This document shows, one piece after another, positions 34,475 through 43,844 of a stretch of DNA of 64,000 nucleotides. Location: contig NZ_BMMM01000013.1 of the NCBI RefSeq assembly GCF_014645835.1, positions 64,010 through 128,009 on the forward strand, in the 5' to 3' direction. The translations under genes and the position numbers were made by a program. Below the pieces are notes generated by a model. The model made no database searches, was not told where the DNA came from, and saw only the letters and a program-made list of their open reading frames with translations. This stretch comes from Streptomyces albiflavescens. Lineage in GTDB: Bacteria > Actinomycetota > Actinomycetes > Streptomycetales > Streptomycetaceae. Position 1 is the stretch's first letter; the number at the start of each line of letters is the position of its first letter.

Positions 34475-34977
34475 CACGCCACCCCCCTGGTCGGCGGGAA
34501 CCACTGCATCTCCGGCAACGGCGCGGTGCTCGGGGCGAGTTCCAGATAGGCCAGGTGGCGCAGGAACCGGCTGAAGACGGGCGCGGCGGCCTTGGTGTCC
34601 CCCTGCGACGGACGTGTGTTGCTCATGACGTCGGCGATGGTCTGCGCGCTGGGCTCCCCGTCCACGGTCTCGACCCTCAGATAGCGGGCGACGCGCTCGG
34701 CGCCGTACTGCAGCACCGCCTCGCTGATCAGGGCCCGGATGTGATTGCAGAACGAACCCCGTGCACCGCCGCAGGGTCGGTTGTTGTTCGTACTGCAAGC
34801 GAACGCGTAGGTGCCGACCAGCACCGACGAGACGTAGACCCGCTCGATGTCCGAGCCGCTGGACACCACGCCCTGCAAGCGTCCGTCGGCCAGCTCGACG
34901 AACGGGACCTTGGCCAGCTTGCGCGGCCGTGCGGGTGCTATCACCCGTTCCGTGCTCGACCTCTCCCAATCCGACAA
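34474..34977 (-). CDS. SWIM-like zinc-binding protein, first gene of the operon
   Basis: The 167-aa protein contains FACSTNNNRPCGGARGSFCN followed by His, giving a C-x7-C-x8-C-x-H cluster similar to SWIM zinc fingers, which bind DNA or proteins. The region before it (FVELADGRLQGVVSSGSDIE) matches the usual SWIM-protein opening. The TTG at 34977 is preferred because GGAG lies eight bases upstream; an ATG at 35022 in the same frame would add 15 residues. Its stop overlaps the next ATG. As first gene it may set the target specificity of the system. Confidence 0.75.
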   Translation of the reverse strand: MSDWERSSTERVIAPARPRKLAKVPFVELADGRLQGVVSSGSDIERVYVSSVLVGTYAFACSTNNNRPCGGARGSFCNHIRALISEAVLQYGAERVARYLRVETVDGEPSAQTIADVMSNTRPSQGDTKAAAPVFSRFLRHLAYLELAPSTAPLPEMQWFPPTRGVA

Positions 34978-35264
34978 CGCACCATCTCCTATGCACTCAG
35001 GGGGACTTCCACACCACATCGGCGGGACACGACTGAACATAGTGGCGACCACTGACAACGCCCGATCGTGAAGGCGCGGCCGCTTCGGGGCACGGTCGTT
35101 CCGATGGCCTGCGAAGCCGCTGCGCGGGTGGGCGCGGACACCTGGTGGTGAGACCTGCGGCCTCGGACAGCCGCGGACGGGCCGACTCGCAAAATGCACT
35201 GCGACGTGCGCCAGGTGTCAGTCACAGGAGCCGTGGGCCCTCGACCCTCGGTCGCTGTCGCCTT

Positions 35265-36512
35265 TCAGCCGAGCGTGCGGACCAGCAGGAGCGCCACATC
35301 GTCGTCGGGATCGGGGCGCAGCGTGCCGAGCAGCATGTCGCTGGTCCTCTCCAAGGAGTGCTGTCTGCCTTGAAGGATCCTCGTCATGGATTCCAGCGCG
35401 ATGTCGATGGGCCGGCTGCGGTTCTCGACCAGCCCGTCGGTGTACAGGGCGAGCAAGGAGCCCGGTGGCAGTTCCTGCTCCACGGTGCCGAAGGGCACGC
35501 CGCCGACGCCGAGAGGTACGCCGCCGGGCACGTCCAGGAGTTCCGCACTGCCGTCGGGGCGGATCATGACGGGCGGGAGATGACCGGCGCTGGACATCAA
35601 CGCCCGTTCGTTCAACAAACAGGACCGCATCCTCGCCTCGGAACTCGCCGCACGTGCGGCGACCTGCGTGGACAACGCCCGGCTCTACGGGCGCGAGCGC
35701 ACCGCGGCGCTGGCGGTACAGACTGAGCGTGCCCAGCACTTCACCCCGGGCCACCAGCGGGACGGCCAGATAGGAGTGGACGTCCGCTGTACGCAGGATC
35801 TGGGCGGCATGGGAGTCCGTGGCGATGCGTCGCATCATCGCGGAGTCCACACGCGCCACCAGGATCGGCCTGGCTTCCCGGACGCACTGGGTGATGATCC
35901 GGGTGCAGCCGTAGGTGGCCGGCTCACCGACCGGGTCCGCGGCGTGGATGGCGTCCGTGAGGTACCCGGCCGATACGGCCAGCGCCCTGAACTCGGCCTG
36001 GGCGTCACCGGTGACCGCGGTGGTGGTGGCCAGCCCGAGGACGCGGCCCTCGGCGTCCTCGATGCGGTGGTACGACTCCGAGTACGCCCGCTCCTCGGGC
36101 TCGGCTGAAAGGGCGAGGTCCCGCTCCACGCGCCGTACGGTTGTGGCGTCCGTCGCCAGGCCCAGAAGATGGGCCTGCCCGTGGCTGTCGCGCAGCCGCA
36201 TGGTGCGAAACTCCACTGGGCGTTCGGTGCCGTCCCTGTGCTGCAGGGGGAAGACACCCGCCCATCTGGCTCCGGACCGGACCTGCGCGAACAGCTCGCG
36301 CGCTCGCTGCCGGTTGCCGATACCAGGAGGTGGTCGGCGCCGTGACCCAGAGCCTCGTCCGCCCGATATCCGAGCAGTTGTTCGGCTTCGGGACTCCGCA
36401 ACACGATGCGCCCGTCACTGTCCAGCACCACGGCCGCAACCTGCAACAGGTCGAGCAGCCGGCCCGGCGCGGCGGTGATCCCGTCGTCGTTCCCGGTTGC
36501 ATACTCGTGCAT
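35265..36512 (-). pseudogene. PAS-GAF-PP2C (SpoIIE-type) phosphatase, rearranged
   Basis: Starting at the ATG at 36512, a PAS domain reads LLQVAAVVLDSDGRIVLRSP and GYRADEALGHGADHLL. A frameshift near 36280 moves the frame, which then gives the second PAS part and a GAF domain ending GEVLGTLSLYRQ. The next native sequence, ARAATCVDNARLYGRER, is found on the opposite strand at about 35605-35722, so this block is inverted. The first half of the phosphatase domain is absent. Its end remains in the original orientation (SSAGHLPPVMIRPDG, LYTDGLVENR, DDDVALLLVRTLG), stopping at 35265. Confidence 0.8.
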
Positions 36513-36773
36513 TTCAGCCGCTCCCTCCGGCCCGGCACCGGCACTGCCAAGATCCGCCCTGCGGGTTCTCCGATGACGTCACAACGCGCTCCGGAGGGCA
36601 ACACCTGCACCATGGATCCGTTCACGAACCGCAGATGGCGGGCGTGGTGGCGTGTGGTCGCCGTACCCCGCGCGCGACCGTACGGGTGACGGTGCTCCCC
36701 CCGGGGGCGCGGCCCGGCGCGACCATCGCGTACGCCATGGTCACCCTGTGGGCCAACTGAAGGAGAGCCGCTC

Positions 36774-37589
36774 ATGAGCGCATTCCTCACGCCGCAATAC
36801 GTCAGGACGACGCCGGAAGGCATCCTGTGGGAGCCGAGCGAGCGCTGGGTCCGCGGCCGCACCGGCGAGATCACCGTCGTCGACAGCAGGCATCCGGTGC
36901 TTGTCTGGGAGCCCGGTCGGCCGGTCCCGCTGTACGCCTTCCCCCGCGAGGAGATCCGGGCCGACCTGCTGCGCCCGGCCCAGAATCCACCGCTTGGCAC
37001 GCACTCCGGCTCGCAGATCTTCTACGACCTCGAAATCGGCGGCGAAGTGCTGGAGAACGCTGCCTGGACCTTTCCCGCCGACGACCTGGCCGACCACATC
37101 GCGTTCGAATGGTTTCAGCGCAGCGGCAAGGGACTGGACCACTGGTACGAGGAGGAGGAAGAGATCTTCATCCACCCCCGCGACCCGCACAAGCGGGTCG
37201 ACGCTCTGCCGAGCAGTCGTCACGTCAAGGTGGAGATCAACGGCACGGTCGTCGCGGACACGAACCGGCCGGTGGTGCTCTTCGAGACCGGTCTGCCCGT
37301 GCGCTACTACATCCCGCGCGAGGACGTCCGCCTCGATCTGCTCGTCCACACCGACCACACCAGCGGCTGCCCGTACAAGGGCACCGCCGAGTACTGGTCC
37401 CGGCAGGGCGATGCCGACGCCCCGCCGAACCTCGCCTGGAGCTATCCGCACCCGCTGCCCGCGGTGGCCGGCATCGAACGGCTCATCGCCTTCTACAACG
37501 AAGCAGTCGACATCACCGTGGACGGCGAAGTTCTGGAGCGCCCTGTCACTGCGTTCAGCACCACCCTCCTGGAGCGCCCGGCGACGTAG
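36774..37589 (+). CDS. Tandem DUF427 protein
   Basis: The 271-aa protein contains two copies of the DUF427 fold. The first covers residues 25-115 (WVRGRTGEITVVDSRHPVLV, YDLEIGGEVLENAAWTFP). The second covers residues 145-245 (VKVEINGTVVADTNRPVVLF, YYIPREDVRLDLL, and NLAWSYPHPLP near its end). DUF427 proteins are small cytosolic beta-rich proteins of unknown activity, common in actinobacteria. GAAGGAGAG lies before the ATG. It is monocistronic, with a hairpin downstream. A short charged segment (YEEEEEIFIHPRDPHKRVD) separates the halves. Confidence 0.88.
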   Translation: MSAFLTPQYVRTTPEGILWEPSERWVRGRTGEITVVDSRHPVLVWEPGRPVPLYAFPREEIRADLLRPAQNPPLGTHSGSQIFYDLEIGGEVLENAAWTFPADDLADHIAFEWFQRSGKGLDHWYEEEEEIFIHPRDPHKRVDALPSSRHVKVEINGTVVADTNRPVVLFETGLPVRYYIPREDVRLDLLVHTDHTSGCPYKGTAEYWSRQGDADAPPNLAWSYPHPLPAVAGIERLIAFYNEAVDITVDGEVLERPVTAFSTTLLERPAT

Positions 37590-37643
37590 GGCCGACACCC
37601 ATTCCCTCGGTCATGGCCCGTCGGATGTGCCTTGACCCGTGGG

Positions 37644-37677
37644 GAGGGGCCGCAGCCCTCACGGGCTCCGGCCCCTC
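37644..37677 (+). terminator. Hairpin after the DUF427 gene
   Basis: GAGGGGCCG at 37644-37652 pairs with CGGCCCCTC at 37669-37677, and the loop contains a further GCCC/GGGC pairing. Confidence 0.65.
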
Positions 37678-37840
37678 GTGCTGATCCCGGGGCGAGTACG
37701 TTCCCCATGCCCGGCTGCCGTCGCGGGGGCGCCACCCATGCGCAGAACGACAAGCAGCCCCACGCAGCCGTAGCTACGCGGGGCTACCGGGGAGAGATCA
37801 ACTGGCTTTACCGAGTTGACTCGCCGTCAAACTTCAACCG

Positions 37841-38275
37841 TCAGTGGCCGCCGCCGCCGCCACCACCGCCGCCGTGGCCGCCGCCACCGCCGCCGCCGTG
37901 GCCGCCGCCACCGCCGCCGTGGCCGCCACCGCCGTGGCCGCCGCCGCCGTGGCCGCCGCCGCCGTGTCCACCGCCGCCGTGGCCACCGTTACCGTGTCCG
38001 CCGCCGCCGTGTCCACCGCCGCCGTATCCACCGTTGTCATGTCCGCCGTTGCCACGTCCACCGTTGTCGTACCCACCGTGGCCGTGTCCACCGCCGCCGT
38101 ATCCACCGTGGTCATTGCACGAGTCGCCCCAGTAACTGCTGTTGCAGTAGTCGTTGGACGAATCGTGGTGGTACGAGGTGGCGGCACTGGCGACGCTTGC
38201 TCCGCCAAGGGCCAGAGCCAGGGCAGCGAACAGGCTTGCGAACAGCCGGAAAGCCGTTGATGTGATTACCCGCAT
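37841..38275 (-). CDS. Secreted Gly/His-rich low-complexity protein
   Basis: The 144-aa precursor has a signal peptide (FASLFAALALALGGASVASA) and a short mature head, YHHDSSNDYCNSSYWGDSCN. About 90 residues of Gly-rich repeats with regularly spaced His follow, ending in long Gly runs. A tail of this composition could bind copper, zinc or nickel or form an extracellular matrix. GGAAGGGG lies seven bases before the ATG. The proline-rich frame on the other strand is its mirror image and lacks a start context. A multicopper oxidase gene lies 0.7 kb upstream in the same orientation. Confidence 0.78.
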   Translation of the reverse strand: MRVITSTAFRLFASLFAALALALGGASVASAATSYHHDSSNDYCNSSYWGDSCNDHGGYGGGGHGHGGYDNGGRGNGGHDNGGYGGGGHGGGGHGNGGHGGGGHGGGGHGGGGHGGGGHGGGGGGHGGGGGGGHGGGGGGGGGH

Positions 38276-38981
38276 GGTGTTCCCCTTCCCGGGAGCGTTG
38301 ACGGCTCCGAGCCCCGCTCGGTCGCGGCGACGTCAGCACCAGGGAGGCACTGAGACGTTTGCGAAGGGGTCCGGTACATCGGCCTTGAAGTGGCGGGAGT
38401 TGCCGTCGCCGACTCATGCGCGGGCGCGCAAGCATCGGGCCCCGACGGGGCTGCTCAGTGCGGCAGTCCCCTAGGCAGGGCATTCGTCCGTCGTGCGACC
38501 GACGACCGGGTGACCGGCGGTCGCCATGTTGAGATTGTTCGTCTCATCAGGCAAAAGACGGACATTTGGTTCAATGCGCTTCTAACTTACGCATATGATC
38601 GCATCGAAGTCAAGCGGGGCAGATGGGGCCCCGAGGCCTGGAAATTCGGGCCTGGAGTTGCGTGCAACTCCCGGTCGCGGCCGAACAATTGGCGCCCGCT
38701 CGGCCCGAGTGTGCCGTCCATGATCCGGGCCGCCGGACGGGGGGTGGCGTTACCGCGTCATCACTGTGTGCTACGAGGGGTGTAATGTCCGTGCGCCTGG
38801 CGCGATACGCGGCGCGATGTGTCGGTCACGAATTCGATTCGGGGCTCCTTCGGTGCCTCCGGAGCTGGTGACACCCCCACGCCCTGCATGTGGCACGCAG
38901 AGGTCTTCGTACCAACTCCGGAGGCGGCTAGGCCCATTGCGAGCTACGAAGACGGTGGTGGGCGGGTGGTCGACATCATCG
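38276..38981. other. Long intergenic region
   Basis: About 706 bp hold no convincing gene. The stretch at 38555-38620 is markedly AT-richer than its surroundings, suggesting a promoter or imported DNA. Open frames here lack binding sites and normal codon bias. Confidence 0.4.
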
Positions 38982-40682
38982 TCACTTTCGGTAGCCGAGG
39001 ATGGTCATCATGCCGGATTCGGAGTGATACTGGTTGTGGCAGTGGAGCATCCACAGGCCTGGGTTGTCGGCGTTGAAGTCGACGACGAGTTTGCGGTGCG
39101 GCAGCACGATGGACGTGTCTTTGCGGGCTCCGACCGCGTCGATGCCCTTGAGGGCGAAGGTGTGCCCGTGCAGGTGGAGGGGGTGCCACATGTCGGTGGA
39201 GTTGATGAGGGTCAGGCGGACCCGCTCGCCCTCTCGGACCGGGTGGCGACGTGCGAGGGAGTAGGGCTGGTGGTCGAAGCTCCAGTTGAATTCCCGCATG
39301 TTGCCGGTCAGCCTGACCCGAATCTCGCGGTCCGGCTTACGGCCGCAGAGGGCTACGGATTCGTGTGGCACGAGGCGTCGAGCCGGCACGATCTCGCCGT
39401 CGAGCTCCCGCGGATGTACGGAGGCATGCGGGCTGGCCCCGCCCCCGGTGCGCAGGAGTGCCAGGGCTTGGGCGTTCTTGCCCTCGGCGAGCGCGACCAG
39501 CGGGAACACTCCGTCCTTGGCGGTGATCAGCACGTCGTAACGTTCAGCCATGCCGAGCAGGAGGGCGTCCGTCTTCTTGTGCTCGACCCGGTAGCCGTCC
39601 GTGTGCGTCACCGTCATCTCGTGGCCGCCCAGCGCCACGCGGAAGGCCGTGTCGCCACTGGCGTTGATGATCCGCAGCCGGATGCGGTCCCCGGGGCGGG
39701 CCCGGAAAACCGAAGGAGCGTGCGGGAGGCGGCCGTTGACCAGGTACAACGGGTAGTCGACACTGCCACCCATGCTGTGCAGGATGCGGCTGTGGGAGTT
39801 CTGCAGGATGCGGGAGGGGCCGTGGGAGCTGTTGCCGTCGTGTTCACTCTCCTCGCCCGTGTCCACATCCATGTCCATGCCCATCGGCGCACCCCTGCCG
39901 TGGCGCAACTGCGCGAGTACGCCGTCCGGAGTGGAACCGGCGACGCCGTCCACCCAGTCGTCCAGGACGATGACCCACTCCTTGTCGTAGGACAGGGGCT
40001 CCCTGCGGTCCTCGACGATCAGCGGGGCGTAGAGGCCGCGGTCGAGCTGCATTCCCGAGTGTGAATGCAGCCAGTACGTGCCTGGGTGGGTCACGGCGAA
40101 GCGGTACCTGAAGTCCGCGCCGGGCTTGATGGAGTTCTGGGTCAGATTTGGTACGCCGTCCATGTCGCAGCGCATTCGGATACCGTGCGAGTGCAGCGTC
40201 GTCGTCACCGGCAGATGGTTGGCGAGCGTCAGATCGAGGATGTCGCCCGCGGTGATCCTCACCTCCTTGCCGGGCAGTGTGTCGCCGTACGCCCAGGACC
40301 TGACGGTCCGCCCGCCCAGGTCGAGGGACGTCTCGGCAGCGGTGAGCCTGAACGTGCGGACGGGGCCGGGCCCGCGTGCCTTTTCGGCGGCGATGACCTC
40401 GGGATCCGAGGGGTTCACGTATCCCTTGGGTCCCTTGGGGACGAAGCCCCTGCCGCCGTGCCCGGTCGTCACAGCCCTCGGCGGGGAACCCGCCTTTGGG
40501 TGGGATCCGGGCTCAGTGTGCGAGCCGGGCCCCGGGCGGGCTCCGGACACCGAGCGGGAGCCGGTCCCGGAGCGGGAGTCGGTCCCTGTCTGGGAGCCCG
40601 ACCCGGAACAGGCGGACAGGACTCCCGAGCCGACGGCCACGATCGAGGCACCGAGCAAGGTGCGCCGCGTATGTGTGTGCAT
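38982..40682 (-). CDS. Multicopper oxidase, probably lipid-anchored
   Basis: The 566-aa oxidase has an N-terminal TRRTLLGAS sequence of Tat type and a Cys in VLSAC that could be lipidated. A Ser/Gly-rich linker reaches residue 70. Three cupredoxin domains follow, with all four copper motifs: HSHGIR, YWLHSHSG, HPLHLHGHTF and LHCHNQYHSESGMM. A Met/Asp-rich insert near residue 255 (GMDMDVDTGEESEHDG) may bind copper ions, as in copper-resistance oxidases. It should oxidise Cu(I), metals or phenols outside the cell. The start at 40682 is preferred over one five codons upstream. Confidence 0.92.
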   Translation of the reverse strand: MHTHTRRTLLGASIVAVGSGVLSACSGSGSQTGTDSRSGTGSRSVSGARPGPGSHTEPGSHPKAGSPPRAVTTGHGGRGFVPKGPKGYVNPSDPEVIAAEKARGPGPVRTFRLTAAETSLDLGGRTVRSWAYGDTLPGKEVRITAGDILDLTLANHLPVTTTLHSHGIRMRCDMDGVPNLTQNSIKPGADFRYRFAVTHPGTYWLHSHSGMQLDRGLYAPLIVEDRREPLSYDKEWVIVLDDWVDGVAGSTPDGVLAQLRHGRGAPMGMDMDVDTGEESEHDGNSSHGPSRILQNSHSRILHSMGGSVDYPLYLVNGRLPHAPSVFRARPGDRIRLRIINASGDTAFRVALGGHEMTVTHTDGYRVEHKKTDALLLGMAERYDVLITAKDGVFPLVALAEGKNAQALALLRTGGGASPHASVHPRELDGEIVPARRLVPHESVALCGRKPDREIRVRLTGNMREFNWSFDHQPYSLARRHPVREGERVRLTLINSTDMWHPLHLHGHTFALKGIDAVGARKDTSIVLPHRKLVVDFNADNPGLWMLHCHNQYHSESGMMTILGYRK

Positions 40683-41074
40683 GGATGAATAACACACGTT
40701 TTGTGCCCAAGTGTCAGAGAACCGGGTCGGCGCGTCTCGTGAATCGCATGCTCCGCCCTACGGGGACGCAGGTCGCGCATGACGAGGATTCGTCGAAACC
40801 CGGTGGGGGACTCACCTGAATGGAGGAGGGGCAGGGTGTTCCAGCGGGGCCGGCTCGGTGCGAGCGCCTCTCTCGACCTGGGCCGACGCATGGTCTCGCT
40901 CGCCCGGGTGGTACATCGCGGGGCGCGGTCGTAGCGTCGAATGAGGAGCAACTGCTGGACGAGGCGCCGCTGTCAGGGGCGACTGCTCCTGGCGCGCCGA
41001 CCGCCGAGCGCGGGCGGATGAGGTGTGGACCGAGGGCCGCGTGGGCTCGTACATAAGGCAGCTGGGGAGCCGGC
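40683..41074. other. Divergent intergenic region
   Basis: About 392 bp separate the oxidase from the secreted-protein gene. The promoters of both must lie here; no clear boxes or operators were identified. A plus-strand frame at 40820 has no supporting motif. Confidence 0.4.
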
Positions 41075-41518
41075 ATGCAGAAACAGAAGTTCAAGTCGGC
41101 GGTTCTGCTCTGTGCCGCCGCAGCGCTGGCAGGGGCATTCGTGCCGGCCTCCGCTTCCGCGGAGTCGCCCGCGAAAGCTCCGGTGGTGGCGGTCGACTGC
41201 TTTTCGAAGCCGCAGATAAGGCCCGGCGACTTCTTGCTGGCCTGCGGCGATGGCAACAACCGCCTGACGGCACTGCAGTGGTCCCATTGGGGACGAACGT
41301 CCGCGGTGGGCAGCGGACTGGACGCCGTGAACGACTGTCTTCCCTACTGTGCCGCCGGGAAATTCCACACCTTCCCTGTCACCGTTCGGCTCGACCGCCC
41401 GGAGACCTGGCAAAAAAATCCTGGGCTGGAGCATTTCACCCGACTCCGACTGACCTATACCGACAACAGGCCGCCGCAGCTGCAGCAGCGAGAAGTGACG
41501 TACAAACTCTGGGGCTGA
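41075..41518 (+). CDS. Secreted protein of unknown function
   Basis: The 147-aa precursor has a clear signal peptide (KQKFKSAVLLCAAAALAGAF, cleavage after ASAS or ASA). The mature part of about 115 residues is beta-rich and has four Cys (VDCFSK, LLACGDG, NDCLPYC), probably two disulfides. The pattern DGNNRLTALQWSHWG, then the C-terminal LTYTDNRPPQLQ, resembles small secreted Streptomyces proteins of unknown role. GGGGAG lies before the ATG. No operon partner is evident. Confidence 0.8.
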   Translation: MQKQKFKSAVLLCAAAALAGAFVPASASAESPAKAPVVAVDCFSKPQIRPGDFLLACGDGNNRLTALQWSHWGRTSAVGSGLDAVNDCLPYCAAGKFHTFPVTVRLDRPETWQKNPGLEHFTRLRLTYTDNRPPQLQQREVTYKLWG

Positions 41519-41664
41519 CGATCGACAATTCTCTCGGTCGTCATCTCCGCCGAACAAAACGGCCGAGCGGGCGATTGTGTGGGCGGCTGGAATAGAATCT
41601 GATACGGGCGGACGGTCCGGGTTTGGTTCACGGTTGTCGCGCGGTGAAGTGTGGGTGATGCGCG

Positions 41665-42675
41665 ATGGATTCGACACCGGATGGGGCGAGTTCGTATGCG
41701 GGTCGGCCCTCGGGGCTGATTGGCGCGCAGATCGCGGGTTACCGCGTGGAGCGTGAGATCGGCCGTGGGGGTATGGCCGTTGTGTATTGTGCGAGGGATT
41801 TGCGTCTGGAGCGCACGGTTGCGTTGAAATTGCTTGCCCCGGAGATGGCTCGCAACGACACGTTCCGGCGCCGCTTCACGCATGAGTCACGTGTGGCCGC
41901 CGCGATCGACCATCCTCATATTGTGCCGATCTTTGAAGCCGGTGAGACGGATGGCGTCCTGTATATCGCCATGCGTTATGTGTCGGGCCTTGACCTGCGC
42001 GCTCTGCTCGACCGGGACGGGCCATTGACGGTGGAAACCGCGCTGCGTATTGCCACTCAGGTGGCGTCGGCGCTTGACGCAGCCCATGAGCATGATCTCG
42101 TGCACCGGGACGTCAAACCGGGCAATATTCTGGTTGCTCAAGGCACTGACAGTGATCACCCTGAGCATGTCTATCTCACGGATTTCGGTCTGACGAAGAA
42201 GTCCTTGTCGTTGACCGGGTTCACGACGGTGGGCGAGTTCGTCGGCACGCTGGACTATGTGGCACCGGAGCAGATTTCGGGCCGTCCGGTGGATGGCAGA
42301 TGCGATCTCTACAGTCTCGCCTGTGTCGTCTACGAAACTCTTTCGGGCGGTCCGCCTTTCCAGCGAGATGAGGACATAGCGCTGCTCTGGGCGCATCAAT
42401 ACGATCAGCCGCCTGCCCTGAGTGAGATGCGGCCGGGGATCACGCGTGCGTTGGACGGTGTTCTGGCAAAGGCATTGGCGAAGGTCCCCGAGGACCGTTA
42501 TGACTCCTGTCTGGAGTTCGTGGCGGCTTTGCGGGCTGCTGCGAGCGGTGCCGAAGAGGGGGCGCAAGCGCCGGTGCAGGTGGGGTCCTGGGGTGCTGCG
42601 GGCGCGCGGCAGCCGGGGCAGGCGCCGGACCCGCCGGTCTGGGCGCGGCCGGTCTTTGGCCGCCTGCCCGGTTAG
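41665..42675 (+). CDS. Soluble PknB-type Ser/Thr protein kinase
   Basis: The 336-aa kinase has all core motifs: IGRGGMAVVYCARD, the VALKLL lysine, HRDVKPGN, TDFGLTKK, GTLDYVAPEQ and GRCDLYSLACVVYE. The C-terminal 45 residues are Ala/Gly/Pro-rich. Unlike PknB it lacks a membrane helix and PASTA or other sensor domains. Its codons contain many T-ending third positions (ATT, GTT, GAT), unlike neighbouring genes, a hint of transfer or weak selection. It converges on a SpoIIE-type phosphatase gene, and their stop codons overlap by four bases, an arrangement that could pair kinase and phosphatase. Confidence 0.92.
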   Translation: MDSTPDGASSYAGRPSGLIGAQIAGYRVEREIGRGGMAVVYCARDLRLERTVALKLLAPEMARNDTFRRRFTHESRVAAAIDHPHIVPIFEAGETDGVLYIAMRYVSGLDLRALLDRDGPLTVETALRIATQVASALDAAHEHDLVHRDVKPGNILVAQGTDSDHPEHVYLTDFGLTKKSLSLTGFTTVGEFVGTLDYVAPEQISGRPVDGRCDLYSLACVVYETLSGGPPFQRDEDIALLWAHQYDQPPALSEMRPGITRALDGVLAKALAKVPEDRYDSCLEFVAALRAAASGAEEGAQAPVQVGSWGAAGARQPGQAPDPPVWARPVFGRLPG

Positions 42676-43844
42676 GTCGGTGGTGGTGCCTCTTCGGGGA
42701 GGAGACAGGCGGTGAGGGCGGCGGTGTCGTCGTGCAGGTGGTTGTCGCTGTAGGCGAGCAGATCGTGATGGAGGCGGTCCAGGAGTTGTCGGGGAGGGAG
42801 GGGGCCCCAGGAGCGGACGCGCTGGATGAGGGGGTAGAAGGAGCCGGTCGGGTCGCGGGTTTCGGTGATGCCGTCGGTGTAGAGGAGTAGCTGGTCGCCG
42901 GGGCGGAAGGCGTGTTCGTCGACCTGGTACGGCTCCCCGACGAGCATGCCGAGGTTGAGGGGTGGCGCGGACCGGGACGTCTCCAGCTCACTCACTCCGT
43001 CCGGACGGATGAGCAGAGGCGGTGGGTGACCGCAGTTGACGATACGAAGGATGCGGTCGTCCTCGACGATCTCGGCGAAGACGGCGGTCACGAAGCGCTC
43101 GCTCATGTCGCTCCCGGGGAGCTGGGCGGCCCTGCGGCCCATGCTGGTCTCCACCCGGCCCGCCAGCTCGGCCAGGTCGCGTTCGTCGTGAGCGGCTTCG
43201 CGGAACGCGCCGAGCAGGGTGGCGGCGGTTTCCACGGCGAGCAGGCCCTTGCCGCGTACGTCTCCGATCAGCAGGCGTACCCCATGTGTGGTGGGCACGG
43301 CCTCGTAGAGGTCGCCACCGATGCGTGCCTCCGCGGCGGCGGAGAGATAGAAACTCTCCACCAGGATGTTGCCGATCCGGTGAGGGAGCGGCCTGAGCAG
43401 AACGCGTTGGGCGATGTCGGCCACGAAGCGCACGGTGGCGAGGGTGCGTTCGCGTCGTATGCGGTGGGCGGCGAGGAAGGTTCCCAGGGTGCCGACCAGA
43501 GCGGTGCAGAAGTAGGCGGCCACGTAGTGGCGGTCCCACAGATACCCGACGGAACGGCCGGCGCAGCACGGGGTGCCGGCCAGGACCGCCTCGAAGGCGA
43601 TGGCGAACACCGTGATGCCGATGACGGCGACGGGTCCGTGCGCGAAGGCGGCCACCAGCGGCAGGGCGATCAGGAGGAAGCTCACGGGCCATTGCACGGG
43701 CGTCATGGGTTCGATCAGCAACACGGCCGCTACGTAGAAAGCGGGCATCCAGCGCATCCATGCCGGTGGTGCCGGCAATGCCTCGCCGCCGCCCGGCCGA
43801 GGCTCACGGTGACATGCTTCCGAAGTGCGACCCGGCCACCTCAC
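42672..43844 (-). CDS. Membrane SpoIIE/PP2C-type phosphatase
   Basis: The protein (390 aa from GTG 43844, GGAGG upstream) has four to five N-terminal membrane helices and then a PPM phosphatase domain. Its metal motifs are AEARIGGDLYEAV, LIGDVRGKGLLA, CGHPPPLLIR and LLYTDGITETRD, and it ends HDDTAALTACLL. In Streptomyces such enzymes often dephosphorylate anti-sigma-factor antagonists and so adjust sigma-factor activity. No PAS or GAF sensor is present, so input may be through the membrane part. The start is uncertain; an ATG further in would remove about 30 residues. Similar in layout to the gene at 45098. Confidence 0.88.
   Translation of the reverse strand: MRWPGRTSEACHREPRPGGGEALPAPPAWMRWMPAFYVAAVLLIEPMTPVQWPVSFLLIALPLVAAFAHGPVAVIGITVFAIAFEAVLAGTPCCAGRSVGYLWDRHYVAAYFCTALVGTLGTFLAAHRIRRERTLATVRFVADIAQRVLLRPLPHRIGNILVESFYLSAAAEARIGGDLYEAVPTTHGVRLLIGDVRGKGLLAVETAATLLGAFREAAHDERDLAELAGRVETSMGRRAAQLPGSDMSERFVTAVFAEIVEDDRILRIVNCGHPPPLLIRPDGVSELETSRSAPPLNLGMLVGEPYQVDEHAFRPGDQLLLYTDGITETRDPTGSFYPLIQRVRSWGPLPPRQLLDRLHHDLLAYSDNHLHDDTAALTACLLPEEAPPPT

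Noticed and set aside
37632..38135. Proline-rich plus-strand frame of 167 codons
   Set aside because: It is the complement of the Gly/His repeat gene. It has no ribosome-binding site or signal peptide, whereas the minus strand has both.
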